Below, piece by piece: positions 27,101-42,100 of a stretch of 64,000 bases of DNA (within the stretch, counting starts at the first letter, position 1; the number at the start of each line of letters is the position of its first letter). The DNA comes from Trichoplusia ni (Eukaryota > Arthropoda > Insecta > Lepidoptera > Noctuidae): contig NC_039497.1 of the NCBI RefSeq assembly GCF_003590095.1, forward strand, positions 6,506,691 through 6,570,690, in the 5' to 3' direction. The notes beneath the pieces were generated by a model that worked only from the letters and a program-made list of their open reading frames with translations, was not told where the DNA came from and ran no database searches. The position numbers were made by a program, and so were the translations under genes.

Positions 27101-30100
27101 TTAGCTTCAAGGATAATTTAAAGGTCTAGACTCCGGCATTCCTGATGTATCGTGTGACCTATATCATTAGCTCCAAAATGAAATATGCGTGTTTATGACG
27201 AATAATATGCCTTTGAGGGCTTTTTGATAGTAAACATATGAATAGGAATACATTGTGTCATTTTAACGTGACGCTGCTGTAGGAGAATAGTTTTGTACTA
27301 TGTTGGCTAGATACACGAGGGGGGGGGAGCACAAATTAAGGGAGGCCTATGCCAATCTGATGATGATTAGAGCCTACGTGGAGGAAAGCAGTGCCTTGTT
27401 AGTCTTAATCACGCAGCGATATGGTGTTGCTATCAGATAATTCACTGCTTAATGCAGGTATCCCCCATAAAGGCCCAATTCCGGGAAACGCTTTAAATAA
27501 AGATGTAAAAGAATGGATGCTGAATTTACCTGGTAACTGTAATATTAATCTTTCTTCCTCTTCACAGAATGACGAACCACCAGAGATCACGTACTGCGTG
27601 GTGGGTGGCGAGGGCGGACTGGCGCTGCAGGCCGTCACCCCCACGCACCCCATGCCGCCGCAGGACGAGCTCGACGCCAAGTTTGCTGAGCTGGTGGTGA
27701 GTACTAACTACTTTCACACATCATCATTATGATTCTTATTAAACGGTAACAAGATGATTCAACGATTTCAAAAAAGTTCGGATTGAAATTGCTTTCGAAT
27801 GACAGAAGAGTATGAGAAAAGAGATCAGAAGTTGTGTTATTACAAAGACGGTAGCGTTTGGCCTCCTATCTATTCTATACTTATATATAAAGCTGAAGAG
27901 TTTGTTTGTTTGTTTGAACGCGCTAATCTCAGGAACTACGGGTCCAAATTGAAAAATTATTTTTGTGTTGAATAGACCATTCATCGAGGAAGGCTTTAGG
28001 CTATAAATCATTACGCTGCGACTAATAGGAGCGAAGATACAATGGAAAATGTGAAAAAAGAGGGCAGGTATAAATCTAACTTATATTATTACGTTATACC
28101 CACTTGTACGAAGTCGCGGGCAACAGCTAGTTGTATAGATATAAGGACAAGTTTAGTATGTAGGTCCTCACAATATTATCAAACGTAGGTCAGTCCACGT
28201 CAGAACCTTAAAGGCGGTTTAAAAACTTACATCAAGTTTTACATTAAACATACATACGGAAAAAAATCCTTATCTTGAAATTTGACGAAACATGATCTTC
28301 CGTTTTCGTACCAAGTACATTTTTTTTTATCAGTAGGTACCAGCATTCTGTATAAGCCTTTTCAAAGCATTTTAGTTTTATTATATGGCTGCTAAAGAAT
28401 TCAATCAGCCAGCCCTTGCCTTATACATCCTCTTTATGTGTCTTAGACTATGTCATGCTCCACATATCTGACCTTCACATAATAACAAACGAAGTCGTAT
28501 TTACGGAACTAAACCTTTTTTGTATACCTTTGATTCCAGTTCGATCTTAATCACAAAGATAACACATGCACATAATTATTTTCCATTGCGATCATGTTAA
28601 CCTTTGTTCAGCAACTCTAGGTGCTTATTAACACTAAACAGAATATAAACAAGTATGTACAGTCAGCAACGAAAGGCGATTTACAAACGAGGGTTTATGA
28701 ACTTCTAAAAGTGTTTGGGATCATCTACATATAATATTGATGTTTTGCAAGATTTTAGTAGACATAATACCCCAATACTTTGTTTTTGATTTTGATTGTA
28801 TTTAAGAGCATAAACGCCGTCGCCGACTTTTACGAATATCTCAGTTAAACTGCATAATTAGTCATTAAATTAAATGTGTTCTTTAAAACATAAACTATTT
28901 CTGTTGCTGACCGGACAAGTATAAGCTTCCGCATAACATTTCCCTCTATTGTATTTAAAAGAATTTTCATATTTAGTCGAGAAGAATTTTAATAACAGAG
29001 AAATGTATACCATAATATAAATGTAGTTTTCATAATAAATATCTCTGTTCACATAATTCTACACTTCATTTTGTTTTTTTATGGCGTTTTACTTTACGTA
29101 ATTAACATTGACGTCAAGAAAACAACAATGATCAAGCCAATGATAAATTTTATTATCAATCATTCCACCTTGCTTATCTTCTAGACCATTTAAATATGGT
29201 CTAATTATTAACCTGATATTCCCCAAATATTTTTCTAGTAACTATAGCATTTCTTGTTCGACAAAATTTCATTATAATTCTGTAAAATGTTTTACCTACG
29301 TACAATTGTTCCAGGCGTTTAAATGTGCAAAATTAACAAACATGCACAATCAAAAACTTTCGCATTGTAATATTGGGTGGTGGCGACATCTAGTTCAGTT
29401 TAACCGATTGAAGTTATTCGTGCTACTGTACCGTGTTTTCACGATAATTATAACAAAAAGCACAATAAAAGGCTGTTTTTTAAAGCTTGTTTATTTTTAT
29501 GACCGTAAAGTAATGCAATTATACCAAATTCGACTTGCTCTGATTCGGTGAGGAGTTGTGGGGCGAACCCGATTTTTGACCTCTTTGACACACTATAATT
29601 ATCCAAAAACTTCAACTTGATATACAAACGGGAAACAGACCGCACAGTTCGGTGCTTACGCATTTAGCACCGATTCATGGTTTTGCTTTTAGACAAAACA
29701 AATTGAGTTACTTTGGTTTATATTTAAAAAAAATATTTCTTCGTTTGTTTTTTTTCATTTAACCTTTTTCCCGTCGAAAAAGAAAGAGAAAAAAACCTTT
29801 GTTTTAGGACAGATTTTAGTTGTTAGAGTTTTCGTTACTCCTACATTTTCGGTCGACGATTATATAGGTATTTGAGTGAGTGATTGAGTTTGTTATATTT
29901 TTAAGTAGGTATAACTGAAGTTAGCCTAGTGTTGCATAAAATTAAAACGATAATATAGTAGTTCTCTAAACTATCTTTAAGTAAAGAATATCCTATGTTA
30001 GCTGTCAAGAACGGGGTGTCATGAACCACATCATTAAGTTGATGGAAAAAGACGCCGTACTTCGCCGTGTAGTGTTCTCTCGCTTAGACAAATGCAATAG

Positions 30101-33100
30101 ACTAATTTAAGTATCAGATGGACGGCGTGAAGGTGTTGTTTAGACAGATGAGCGCCCCGCCCCCAACCTGCACCCTCGGACTACTTTCACAATACATCGT
30201 AATTTACATAGGGTTGGCACTCCTAAAAATATTTAAAAAAAAAACTGTTCGGAAAAATATGCAAGCATTCTCGTCCTTGAATAATAGAAATAATAGAATT
30301 TAAATCAGAGTTTTTGTTTTATATTACGAGAAAATTTAAAGAAAATCATTGTGTTGTTTACGTATGTTTTTCCCTCTACTTATGCGTGCCGATTCATTAT
30401 GGTATGCAATAAAGAATTGACTTAAATTAAATGGTATTATATCATGGCCCGGCTTAAAATTACATGCATTTGTGTTTTATGGTCACTTGGTCAGTATATT
30501 CGATTGGTTTTGTGAATTATATTTTAAAATCAGTATTAGAAACCTCTTTACATAATAATTAACAAATTATATAACGAATTTTAGACTATAACAGTTTGTA
30601 ATAAAATATTATGATGTCATTTCGTTGGTATTTCGGCATAATAGAAATGTTAATTTCAATAACGATGTTAATCTTTTGACTGGATCTAAATCTAGATAAC
30701 TAGAACTGTGTTTGTTGGAAGCGGTTGCATCCTTGAGATTTGTTGCAAATGTTAAAAGTTTATATGCAGAGCGGATGCGTTTGATCCGTATGAGGATATA
30801 ATATGTTATAACTAAAGTAAAAAAAAAACATGCAAAATATAGCGAGTTCAGTATTTTTTTACACAATCGAAGACGGAGTCATATTTGAACGTCATCAATG
30901 TGAGGTACTACTCTCTTAAACTAGGCATCGCCTGTTGTTATCCTGTCTAGCCAAGTGGAATTTTACACTCGTTAATGTCCATGAATAACCCTCCAATATA
31001 TGGAAATGACATTATTTAGTTTCAATTAACCATACAAATCGAGCATTTTCTATCAGATCAGATTGCAAAAATGCTACTGGGTTTAGATTGGTAGAAAAGC
31101 TGCCTATTTCAGAAGTAAGAATGTTCGAGTGCTTCTTTCATATGGGTACACATAAAGTTTTCGCTTGAAATATTACAAAAGCACATTTCGCCAACCCTAA
31201 AGCCGTTTGTATCGGATAACAAGTATCGTATCGAGCTGTAGGTGGCGTTTAATTTGATTTACCGCCGGCACCGCGCCACACCGCGCCACGCAAATTGCCG
31301 GCCTCGTTCCCCGGCACAGCTTGTTACCTATGGCTATCGCATCGCCACTTATCTATCCACTTGCCAAAGAGCTAGAAAATTTGTTAATTTTATTAATTAA
31401 ATAGGTTTAACATATTTGCTTTATTTTATCAAATTTTATGTCAATGCAAAGTTTCGTTTGAACAAAAATGTCGTACTGATGTTTCAAATCAGGCTTTTTT
31501 CACCGCACACTACACGTTACCTCCTTTCTCATTTATTTCATTAGTAAAGAAAACATTTCCTGGCAAATCATCTCCTTCTAATAATTCTGAAAATATCATA
31601 CCACCATAATCTTTGGGTTGCTATGTGCTAAGTTGGACATAATATTTTGCTTTAAAATTGATAACTAGTGTCTTTATATGTGCTGTAGACGTTTGTTATA
31701 AAATAAGCAACAGTTGTGAAAAGATACATATGGCCCTATGACTTAGAAACTAAAGGACTTCTAGTCTGTGTATCTGAAGTAGTAAGTGTTGGCGATAATG
31801 TTGCTCAAATTCTAGACCTAGAACCATTGATTTAGTAGACAGCTGAGTAATTTTAGCATGCATGTAATTTACAGTAATGATACATACTTTGTTATTGCCT
31901 GCAAGGCGTTGTTCTAGAGGTTACATTGTAAAACTTACAAGATCATTTGTACAGACTATGTCAGTCGGTAAAATTCCACTACTTACAGTTTAATTGTCAT
32001 TAGTATACGTATATGCGTTGCATCACACATATTTTGAGGCCAAAATTATACTATTCATGTAATCTTCACAAATATGAATAAATATAAAATAATAAAGGCC
32101 AACCGAAATTGTTTAATAATTTTGCAAGGACGGGCCCGAATTGATTTTTACTTGCTGACATTGTTATCATAAAATATCTTTGAGTATACCAATGAAGTGC
32201 GTCAATTAATATTTATTATTCACATGGAAATCATGCATTCTTGTTGTCAATGAACTCCTTGAACTATAGAAAATCGGTTCTAAAATAACCTTATAAGGCA
32301 AGTTACGAAATAAAACGTATATAGACGGGGAATTGCATTTTTGTTAGATTCTATTGTCAAAAATCTATGCAAATGAACGATGAGGTTTTGTATGGTTTTG
32401 TCGAAACACGAAAGTTTAAGACCAAAATGGATTTCTCGTTACAATTATTCGTGGATTCATTCAAGCGAAGACTTTTAAATCAATTTTTTGACAAGAATTC
32501 AACAGCGGTGATGTTAAAAACAGCTCTTCAAAAGTAGACAGTTGAAGTGACATACAATTACTCGGATTTCCAAAAAGATTAAGATATCAAATGATCATAT
32601 AATAAAAAGCAAAAGTTATAATCCCACAAAATATTTAATTAGCCACCAACGTTTAATAGCGATAAGCACCATTAACGAAATTTCACTCTGGCTCTCTGCA
32701 AACAGGTTATGGAGCAAGATCGTAAAGAAATTATACATAAACAAACCGACTGATTCTTAATTTATTGTAATTTCTTTGATGCCTTTTAACAATAATTATA
32801 TTAAATGCCCGTCATAAGTTTTGTTGTTCATTTTGAATATTTATGATCTTTCGTCTGACCTTTGCTTTCAAGTTACCGATGAGGCTTAGAACAATCCACA
32901 AAGATTCTAGAAACATCCATGTGTGCGTCAATTATATCATATAGTTTTTTGTTTTAATATTCTCTAAACCATAATAGTGGTAATTAATGTAATAACGTTA
33001 ATGATAGTTAAACACGTAATTGAAATGACATAACACGTTAGTATGTCACGTCACTTTCACTGGAACGTGATAGATTCATGACGGGGTTGTGGCAACCAGT

Positions 33101-36100
33101 CTGGTGAAGGTGACGATACCACGCTGTCTGAACACTCATATGAGATGTGAAGTAAACAAGATGAAAGTAGTCCAAGTTATGAGAGCGTTCGAGTAGATAA
33201 ACAAAACTTGCTCTCACACGCTTTTGATGGTCGTTGAACTAAGATCTTAAAAGATTTAAAGCCCTCTTGAAGTATGTAGAATCAGAATTGAATGCAAAAC
33301 TGCTTGGTTAAAAGACTATGACAGTAGCAGCTTGAGTAGTGAAAGAGATATCGAAAAATACAAATGTCGTTGTATGTCAGGTGTTCGTCAAAACCATTTT
33401 CATCCCAATCGTTTCATCATCGTTTAGTTAGAAATCTTGTCTGTCATATTAGTTGCATTTATTTAATTGTGCTTATTAGTGTCTGCAAGTCATTCCCCAT
33501 TCATATTTGAATGAAGTCTTTATTTCTATAAATTCTTAGTTCGCACGCTTGTTTTGACGATGACTCAATCTTTTATTTTTTTGTTTGTGTCCGACTGGCT
33601 TGTTTGATGTCTATTTTCTCTGCCACACCTTGTTTGACCTCTTCGTTCGCTAAAATATTTGCAATAACTTTTGCCGAAACATTTGTTCTAACAAAAACAT
33701 CTCCATACAGCTGAGTCAGACAGTTTTTCTCTTAGAAATGACGATACATAAAAATGACTATTGTGTGAGCTTTCTCTCGACCCCTGTTGTGATCACTTGG
33801 AGCCGACGATGTGATTGGCACTAGTACAAATGTACCAATGAGTTTATTAATGATTTCTCTAACAGCTCGCACCTACGCTGGTAGGTTTTCACTTCATCAT
33901 CAATCATTATTTGATTCTCTCCTCGTGGGTTTTCCACGCCTATCGTAATGTCTATTCGATGCGGGTATCTCATCAAATGCTGTATTTGGCTTATGATTAA
34001 TTAAAAATACAGATAATTACCTCTTAAGTAATTCAGATACCATCAAGTAAAGTTTGCCAATTATACGTAACACTAAATTGCTATCACAGCAATAGATGCA
34101 AAACATCTAACACGAATAAAACTGTGTTCTAAACTCCCAACAGCAGTGGGTGTCGCTTAGGTATCAGACTAGATTCCTGAACGGCTCGAAAGGTCTCACT
34201 TATTTACATTTGACTTTGAATGCCGATCACAAAACTAGTTATATCATTTTCTAGTGCATTAGCGTGTCGCTATAGTGAATTAATTTCTATTTAACCTTCG
34301 TCCAGTCACGAGAAGTCACTTGATAGATTGTATTAAGTTTGGACCATCCATCGATATTCATGCAAAATAATAATTAGTTATTTTGTTTGATAGGATTATA
34401 AATTTAAGCAATATATTCGAATACCAAAGTTTATTGGTAGTGTTTTGATATTTTGTGTTCGCTATTTTAAAATCAAATTAGCTATGCTTATTAAGTTGAG
34501 ATTTAGGATTGAATATTCATGTTTATTTCTGTGTCTTAGTGACTGAGTTACTGCAGTTGTAATATGTTAAGGCTATCTGATGATCTGATATGCAACACAA
34601 TGTGCAAGTGACGCTAACATGTCTGGTTTCCCAGAACAGAAAAAGTCGGCCATTTACTCCAAACGTTGGGTTTTTCCTTAATCATATTAAGATAGTACAA
34701 GGAAATGTCGTCATAAGAATTCCTTTAACTAAAACTGGATATTTTACTTTTTCTTAATAGTTCCTGATAAGGTTTTACTCGAAAACGTCCGGCTTTTGTT
34801 TACAAACTTTGATAACTGTAGGAGGCTATAAATGATAAGGCTACCTCAATCAATCAAGATACATTTATGGACAAAATTTTGTCTTAGAAGTGGTTTATCT
34901 TCTTCGCTATTAAATTATTATCATCCAATTTGCTAAACGTATTTCAAGGTCCCATTCTAGTGTCTAGATTGTATTTTCTTGCGTTAAGACTAACGATCTC
35001 CTGTCAGTTATGCACCCATAGCGTGGCATTTGCTATCGTACATCAGCTTGTTAACGTATGTCGATTTCACGCAACCGATTTGTTGATTACTTAAATAATA
35101 TATCAACATTTTACAACACGTGTTGTGCCAATCGTTCACGCAAATAGTTGGAAATCGTGTGTGGGACTATATTTGTAAATGATTATCTAGAGCTTTTGAG
35201 TGGTGCCGTGGTTCTTGTCAGCTTCTCACTATACGTGTTAGTATTGGTATTTAAAGAAGCAATGTTTTCCAATGGTTTAATCTGGTAGGAGTCCGTCAAG
35301 CTTCCATCCCATTGGAAGAAGTGAGCATTTCCGCTGAATGAAATACAGCTGGGTTCACAAAAGGCTATAAGACTTATTATTTTACACAAATTAAAACAGA
35401 TGTTGAACTATGAGAAAATAATTCATTTTTAATATTTACACTTTCCTATCTCAACAGACATTAGAATTAAACTACGTGCAACCTGTACAGCAATAAAAGC
35501 CAACTTACACATTAAATATTAATAATTTCCTGTAAGGAGCAAGTTGTGGGAGTGGCGGAGAGAGCGGATCTCCGTAACCTTTGAGATTAGCTGATACGAG
35601 TACTGTCGGCAGAAATGTATGTCGCATACATACGGACGGGCTTGATTAATGAGGCGCTAATTAAGCTTAACCGCTGAATGAGGTGTTGATGATCGTTTAA
35701 TGTTATTACTTCCGATTATATGAAAGTTGGGTTTAAAAATTATGCGAGTTTTTTTTTGGTTTGCTTCGAAGTTTGTTTCTTATTTAATAGTACCACCAAG
35801 AGTTACTTAGTACATTATTTTTATTCTTTGATATTACGATTAAGTGAATGCGGTTTTTAGTTCGTTCGCAAGTACGCTGTTCCGTTGAGATAAGTTATTA
35901 TTTTTGAAAATCTATTCTGACAAGTTTAATGTTAAAATCTTGAATACAGAACCTCGTCAATTATTCCAACATATCTAAGTAGAAAACGTAACATAGTTAA
36001 TGTGGTTAAACAAACCTTTACATCTTATCTCAGGTTCTAAACTTTAACTCTATGACTAAACCATGAATATACGTATATTATAATAAGATTTTAATAACAG

Positions 36101-39100
36101 TTTAGCTAACTGTAACTGTTTTATGTATTACTCAATGCCATCGTAAAAGAAGGGACATCTTGTCACCTCCAGTTTTCATTGACCGACTTGTGAGGCATTT
36201 AGTTAAGTGACAAATTATTATAAATTACTGCAGGATATTCCGTCTAATTGTGCCTTTGAATTGCTCTCATTTGAAGGCTTAAATGACCGGTTTATAATTA
36301 TATTAATTGTTATAATTATGTTGTTATAAAAGACCGTGGTAATCTGTAATGGTGTTTTTATATAGTTGTTGTATGGCGCCTATACTTCTTACATATATAC
36401 GAAAGGTTTTGAGAATGCGTTCTTCTTCTTCTAGCGGTGCCTCTGCAACTAGTGACGGTTAGCAATCAGCTTGTTGTAGTCCTCCTTATCAGTAGCTCGG
36501 TGGCACAGTTTGGTCAGAATGCGTTGCGGGCTATATTTGTAAGAGATCTTTTCAGTTACCTAGAGCTCATGCTTTGACTGCTTTACCGGATGATCGTTTT
36601 AAAGTAGCAAAAGCTAGCTCTATTACAAACTCAACTGAAACTCAGTGATGATTGGCATGAGTGTTATCAAGTATCTTATAAACAACTCACGTATGCCTCC
36701 TCATAACATAGTTAATTAACAACTCTCACGTTTTTTATTTGCCTTGACGTATTAACTATGAATAACGACTTAAATTCTAATTTAATTAATGAAATCTCGA
36801 CTCAAAAGATTTTATGATGAGCCTGTCAATAACTTACGCAAGCCATCTTTAAGTTAACCATGCGTAAGCAAGTTAAGTTATGTTACGTTCACTAAACGAA
36901 TTGAGCAAAATGATTCGTACTTGTTAATCTCTTAATCAAAAGGATTCAAAGAATATATTTCTATTTGTATAGAAATTATTTACAATAAATACCTATAAAC
37001 TATGAAAGACTTTACTGCGTTAACAGTAAAACTCCGCAGCTAATCTGTTCTACAATGAGGTATTTTACTAACTAATTTTCTTGTTTGCAAAACAGTTTTA
37101 TTATTAAATTACCAAGTAAAGAAAAAGTTCTGCATCAGGAGAATTTTATCTGTAATATTCGGTATTCGTTTTAGAAATTTCAAAATATAGTATTTGAGTT
37201 TTTAAAAGAAATCAAGAAAGAGATCAGTATTGAAAGTCAACTAGACCACGACGCCAAATAAATCCGGGTAATATGTAAACCGAACTTAGTATTCAGATTA
37301 CACATGATCGCATCAAGTATACCTACACCGTATCAGAACCTAACTTTCGAAGCCAGGCAAACATCCGCTCAACGTGATATTACTGCGGCATTTCGTTTAG
37401 AAATGGCTTTATTTTCACAGTTTGATGTGTGAAAGTTATCAGTAGGATCAAGTACTAAACACCTACCGCTGTCTCTTCAGGTACTTGTGGAAGAGAGATG
37501 AAACTTTACACCGTGCTATGCCCCGTCTCGCTTACACACTCGAGTTAAAATTACTTCGGATGTGATGGTAGGCTTTCTGATAGTTTCATTATCGACTCTC
37601 GGAGTTAGCTTTCTAGCTCGCCCTATGCCCACTTGCATATTTACTACCTGAGTGTTAGTTGGAACTAGATGAGGTTTATGTGTGTATGTATCTTATAATT
37701 AAGTTAATGATTACTTCATCTTCTGTAATTGTCTCAAGGAGCTTGCATAATATCATGCACGGACTTCGACATCGATTCGGTTATTGGGTTATCCCAAGAA
37801 TATGGACCCTTGTAAGATTACTTAATTTTTTGTGTTAGTCTCTTTTCAATATCGTTGCCTATATGGATATTCTAGAATATATATTTTTTCTTTACATTCC
37901 ATATGAGCATCGACATAAGTACAACAGCAGTAAGAAACAATTGACCTACCCTCAGCCTCAGCAATACAAATGTAATTCACCATAGTTTTTCCAGCCCGTT
38001 GACCTTTCCGTACTATTATGTGCCTCTAAGTAAATTGTTCTGTATAAATTGTCCCCCTTTTCTCTTTGTGTCCGTTACATGACAATAGGCTCGGCGCCTC
38101 ATGAGACTAATTACTAAACTACTGCTTTTCACTTCGTAATAAAACATGGCTTATGTAACTCATATTACTTTTGCTATGTAGTTTCGTTCGGTAGATAGCT
38201 GTAGGTACTATTTATATATGAAAGATGAAATTATCTTATGCAGGTTTAAGTTAGGTGAATATTGAGTTCTGACTACTCCGCCTAAACAAAGGGTTTTGTT
38301 GTATTGCAAAGTTTACGATCGTCGTCTTTGCTATTATTATATTTTAAGGGGTTACAATTTTGGGATATTATAGTTTGTTCCATTTTCTTTTTATGTTATC
38401 ATCTTATGCTAATAGTAGTTGTGATTAAGTATTCGGTTATATATATGTGTAAAGAGAACTATAGTGTCATCATCATCCCCCTGCGCTTATGCCATTTTTA
38501 TATTCGGGCTCGGTGCAGCATGTTTTCTTCTTCCTTTTCTCTAGCTGACGTCTTCTCACAAGTAAAAATCTTTGCAACCATATCATCTTTCTCGTAATCC
38601 ATTCAACTTTTCTTTGGGCGTTCTCTTCCACGATTCTATCCAATATAGAACTTTACTATAGTGAGCTAGATATATATCTGTTCTCACCAAGAAAGCTATG
38701 TCGGCATTGTTGACCTTCAATCTGTCTGCCTCATAATCATAACAACACGACACACATTTAATTAACTTTAACTGTTCAGCATTCTTTCAGATGTGAATAT
38801 AAAAGAATTCGTGCTGTCTCCTCGACTAATTAAGCGAGGACAGAATTATATATTTAACATTGAACTGTCCCATGCCTTTAGTTGTACAAATTACATTTGT
38901 GGTACATTGACGTTTTAACCTCCTGATGAAAAAGGGGTATTTTTAGTTGATTTTTTGTTTTACTACTTGTCTCTATCTTCCCTATCCCTATCCTTTGCAC
39001 ACTTATTACGTTATAAAAAATAGAACATATTCCTTTATTCCTACATTAAACAGGTATTTTTTTTATAATAACGAGCTGTCGTCATCTACGTCAGTACGTA

Positions 39101-42100
39101 TAATTTAAATGCAACAACAATTACAACTATCAATAACACAGATCTCAAGAGAACTCTTCATGCGAAACTATAAAATGCAGTCTCTGCAACATATTAACTA
39201 CCTCTACCTTCATGTTTCTGTAAATCAGTATCCGCTTACACTTAAAAACATACCATATTCCCAAGTACTAAAGACCCTTTTCGTTTCTCGATACATCTGG
39301 TCTGCAGTTCAACTCTTGAACTTGCATTACGTTATCACTAACGATGGACATCATTATTACAATAATTACAAGGACAAGGTTATCTACATGGAAACAAACT
39401 GTCAGCTATTTATGGTGGTAGATAATTAACAGCTGTAATTCGTTTGGGGCACAATAAAAAGGTTACATAGCTATTATTCAAGGTATCTATTAATAGCTGT
39501 GTCAAATGTTGTTTGTAACTTATTTTGGGTATGGCTGTGACATATGTTTTTTGACACAAAAGGGTTGTGTCCTCTTGTGTCAATTTCTTAGTATTTTCAA
39601 ATAGGCTTATTAAGGTTCGGCCTATGGTGGTGAGGTATTTGTGGGATTCTTTCAAGTTTAAGAATTGTACCTATCCATTCATCACCAAAGGCTAAATATT
39701 GCGACCATTTTAGTTGTCTCTATGACGCGACGCTATGTGAAGATCAATAAGTGTTTTTTAGTTATAATTGCAAAAAATAGTATTCCAAAGATGTTTTGAA
39801 ATTTTAAATTCTATTAAAGTAACGATTAGGGAGAGATCTACCGACTTACAACTGAGTATGTACTTGTAAACTCAGCACTTTAGATTGGAAGTAAAATGAT
39901 AAATGCTACATTCCCATTACACTATTGATGGCTTGCGAAATAGATTTCTAACATTAACACACTGGCCCACCTTACAGTAATTATTGTCTAACATTTCTGT
40001 AGATAGCTCTTATATTTCTTTACCTTATTATTAAACTTTAATATCGAGCTATAAAAATATGAAAAAAGAAACTGAAATTAAGTCTATATCATTTTCGAGA
40101 TTTACGTGGCCCTATTCGCGAACGTCACTTTGTTTTAAGTTGCCGATGTGCTTAATGCCATCTTTGTCACTATAAAAAACGAACTTATAAACGAAATAAG
40201 AAAACATGACTACGTCTTTTATTGTCGACATAAAGGAATGTCTACTCGTACAATTGATATTAGATTGTCGTTTGTCTGGGTGGTCTACTCATCTTGATTT
40301 CCGTCAACTGTCACTTCCAATTCCAATTTTCTATTGGCGTCCCATATTAGCAGATAATCACATTCATTCCGACGGCGACGTCATCCTGGAAGTCCACATG
40401 CCTGTGTATAATCGTTCTACTTTCTAACAAGCATTAGACTAATTGATGTTAATAAAAATACTGAACAGGTACATCGGTTCTTCCGTCTGAGTTTGCTTCG
40501 AACTTATTGCAGGAAAAATGCCTCCTCGTTTTAATGGGAACTATAAATATCATCATGATCCTAGCAATTTCTCAACTGCGTTGGGTTGGGCTTCCAGTCC
40601 TATCGGATGCAGCTTAGTTCTAGTGCTTTACAGGAGCGTCTGCCTATAGTCCCTATCTAACTTCCCCAACCCGGTAGTCACGAATGTCAAAGATGTGTAA
40701 CAGCCGGGACCTACAATTTAATGTGCTATCCGAAACACGGAGAAATTCGTTATGACATTCGATCATAAGATCTTCACGTTGGAAATGAACTAAGCTTCGA
40801 TAAGAGTCATTAGTTTATTTATAAACTAGGTGATTCAACAACCACCGTACCTATACATCCTAAAATCCTTCTGCCTCGGCAACCCTCAGTCTAATATTAC
40901 TCATGCTGTTAATTCAGTCCCAAAAAGAATACTTTGTTCGCGAAGCTCTCCTCTTGCAATCACATTATTAATCATCGCAATATTTTCATTTGTTTCACAC
41001 AAAGTATAATATTTACACAAAGTTGTCTGAGCCCCGGTTAAGATAATAAGGTTTGTTTTCGTTTGATTCCTTGTTTTACGAGGCCAGTTCTCTGGGGAAT
41101 TAAATAATTCGTATTTATTATGGTTTCCTGTGATTACATTTTGTGTTATTATTGTGTTTATGGGCTCACCATTAAATACTTATGACTTTAGCTTATTTAA
41201 ACGAGTGAGGTATCTGTTATTGTAGCGGTTGATTATTGATAAGTAAATTTACAAATTAAAAAGAAGGTTTTTAGGTAACTACTATTTCTTTACTTCTTTA
41301 TATTATCTAGCTTAATTGTTTTCTGGTATAAAAATTCTGGTTTAAAACACGAAAATAATGTTCTTTGATGTATCGTCTTCGTAAAAACTATCGACGAATT
41401 CTCTAAGGCAAAATAGTTCAAAAACTTCCCACTTTTGCTGCTCTACATAAGTTCATTTTTTTATACCAACTAGATTCCATTACATACATACGTCCTCTAT
41501 TTCTAGGTACACTCAAACTTTTAATTGGGAGCCTGCAGGCTACGACATGGCTAAGTGGGTACTCTAGTACAGGAGTCTTGGGTATTGTAGGCGGGAAGGC
41601 AAACAAATGTATACGTAGCTTAAGAGCCGGGAGTGGGAATATTTTGTTGTTTAGTTTTCGCGTGGCTGATTTTTAATAAGGAGGAAATTCAATAATATAA
41701 TGATGAATGCCAGTGCTCATTGGCTGCAAAAGCTGCAGCTAGAAAAGACAAACAGACAGACAGAATTATTCCGTTGACTTATCATAGCATATGCAAAATA
41801 AATGAAATGCTAGCTATATGTTTCATAAATGGTCTTATTTGTGATTTTCACTGCCGACTTTATTTGATGGTATTTCCTGTAAAATGTGCCTTTGAAATAC
41901 TTTAGGTTTGAAAGAGATTTAATCTATTTTGGTATACCTGTAAAGAACTATACTTATCAGGATACATCTTCATATTTTGTGATTATTCTTATAACATTAG
42001 AACGTTTCAATTTTCCTTACAAACATTCCACCCAACCTAGTTCATATTTCTTACGGTCCATTCTTTCCATTAGGTGTTTCTTCTCACTATAATACAGGTC

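Larger units (their letters stand above)
15183..27567 (+). other. DAAM: DAAM intron 1 (12.4 kb)
   Basis: Holds the SINE at 15907, the minus-strand open segments (16.2-19.1 kb), Helitron-like elements at 17.99 and 22.8 kb, hairpins at 20.1 and 21.05 kb, and candidate first exon 1b at 22094. The rest (19.1-21.9 and 23.1-27.5 kb) is AT-rich DNA with no supported feature. A first intron this long is usual for DAAM genes and typical of enhancer content. Confidence 0.8.

Noticed and set aside
39109..39429. 106-codon plus-strand frame in intron 2
   Set aside because: No splice context and biased, chance-like composition with many Tyr/Gln/Asn; no recognisable motif.
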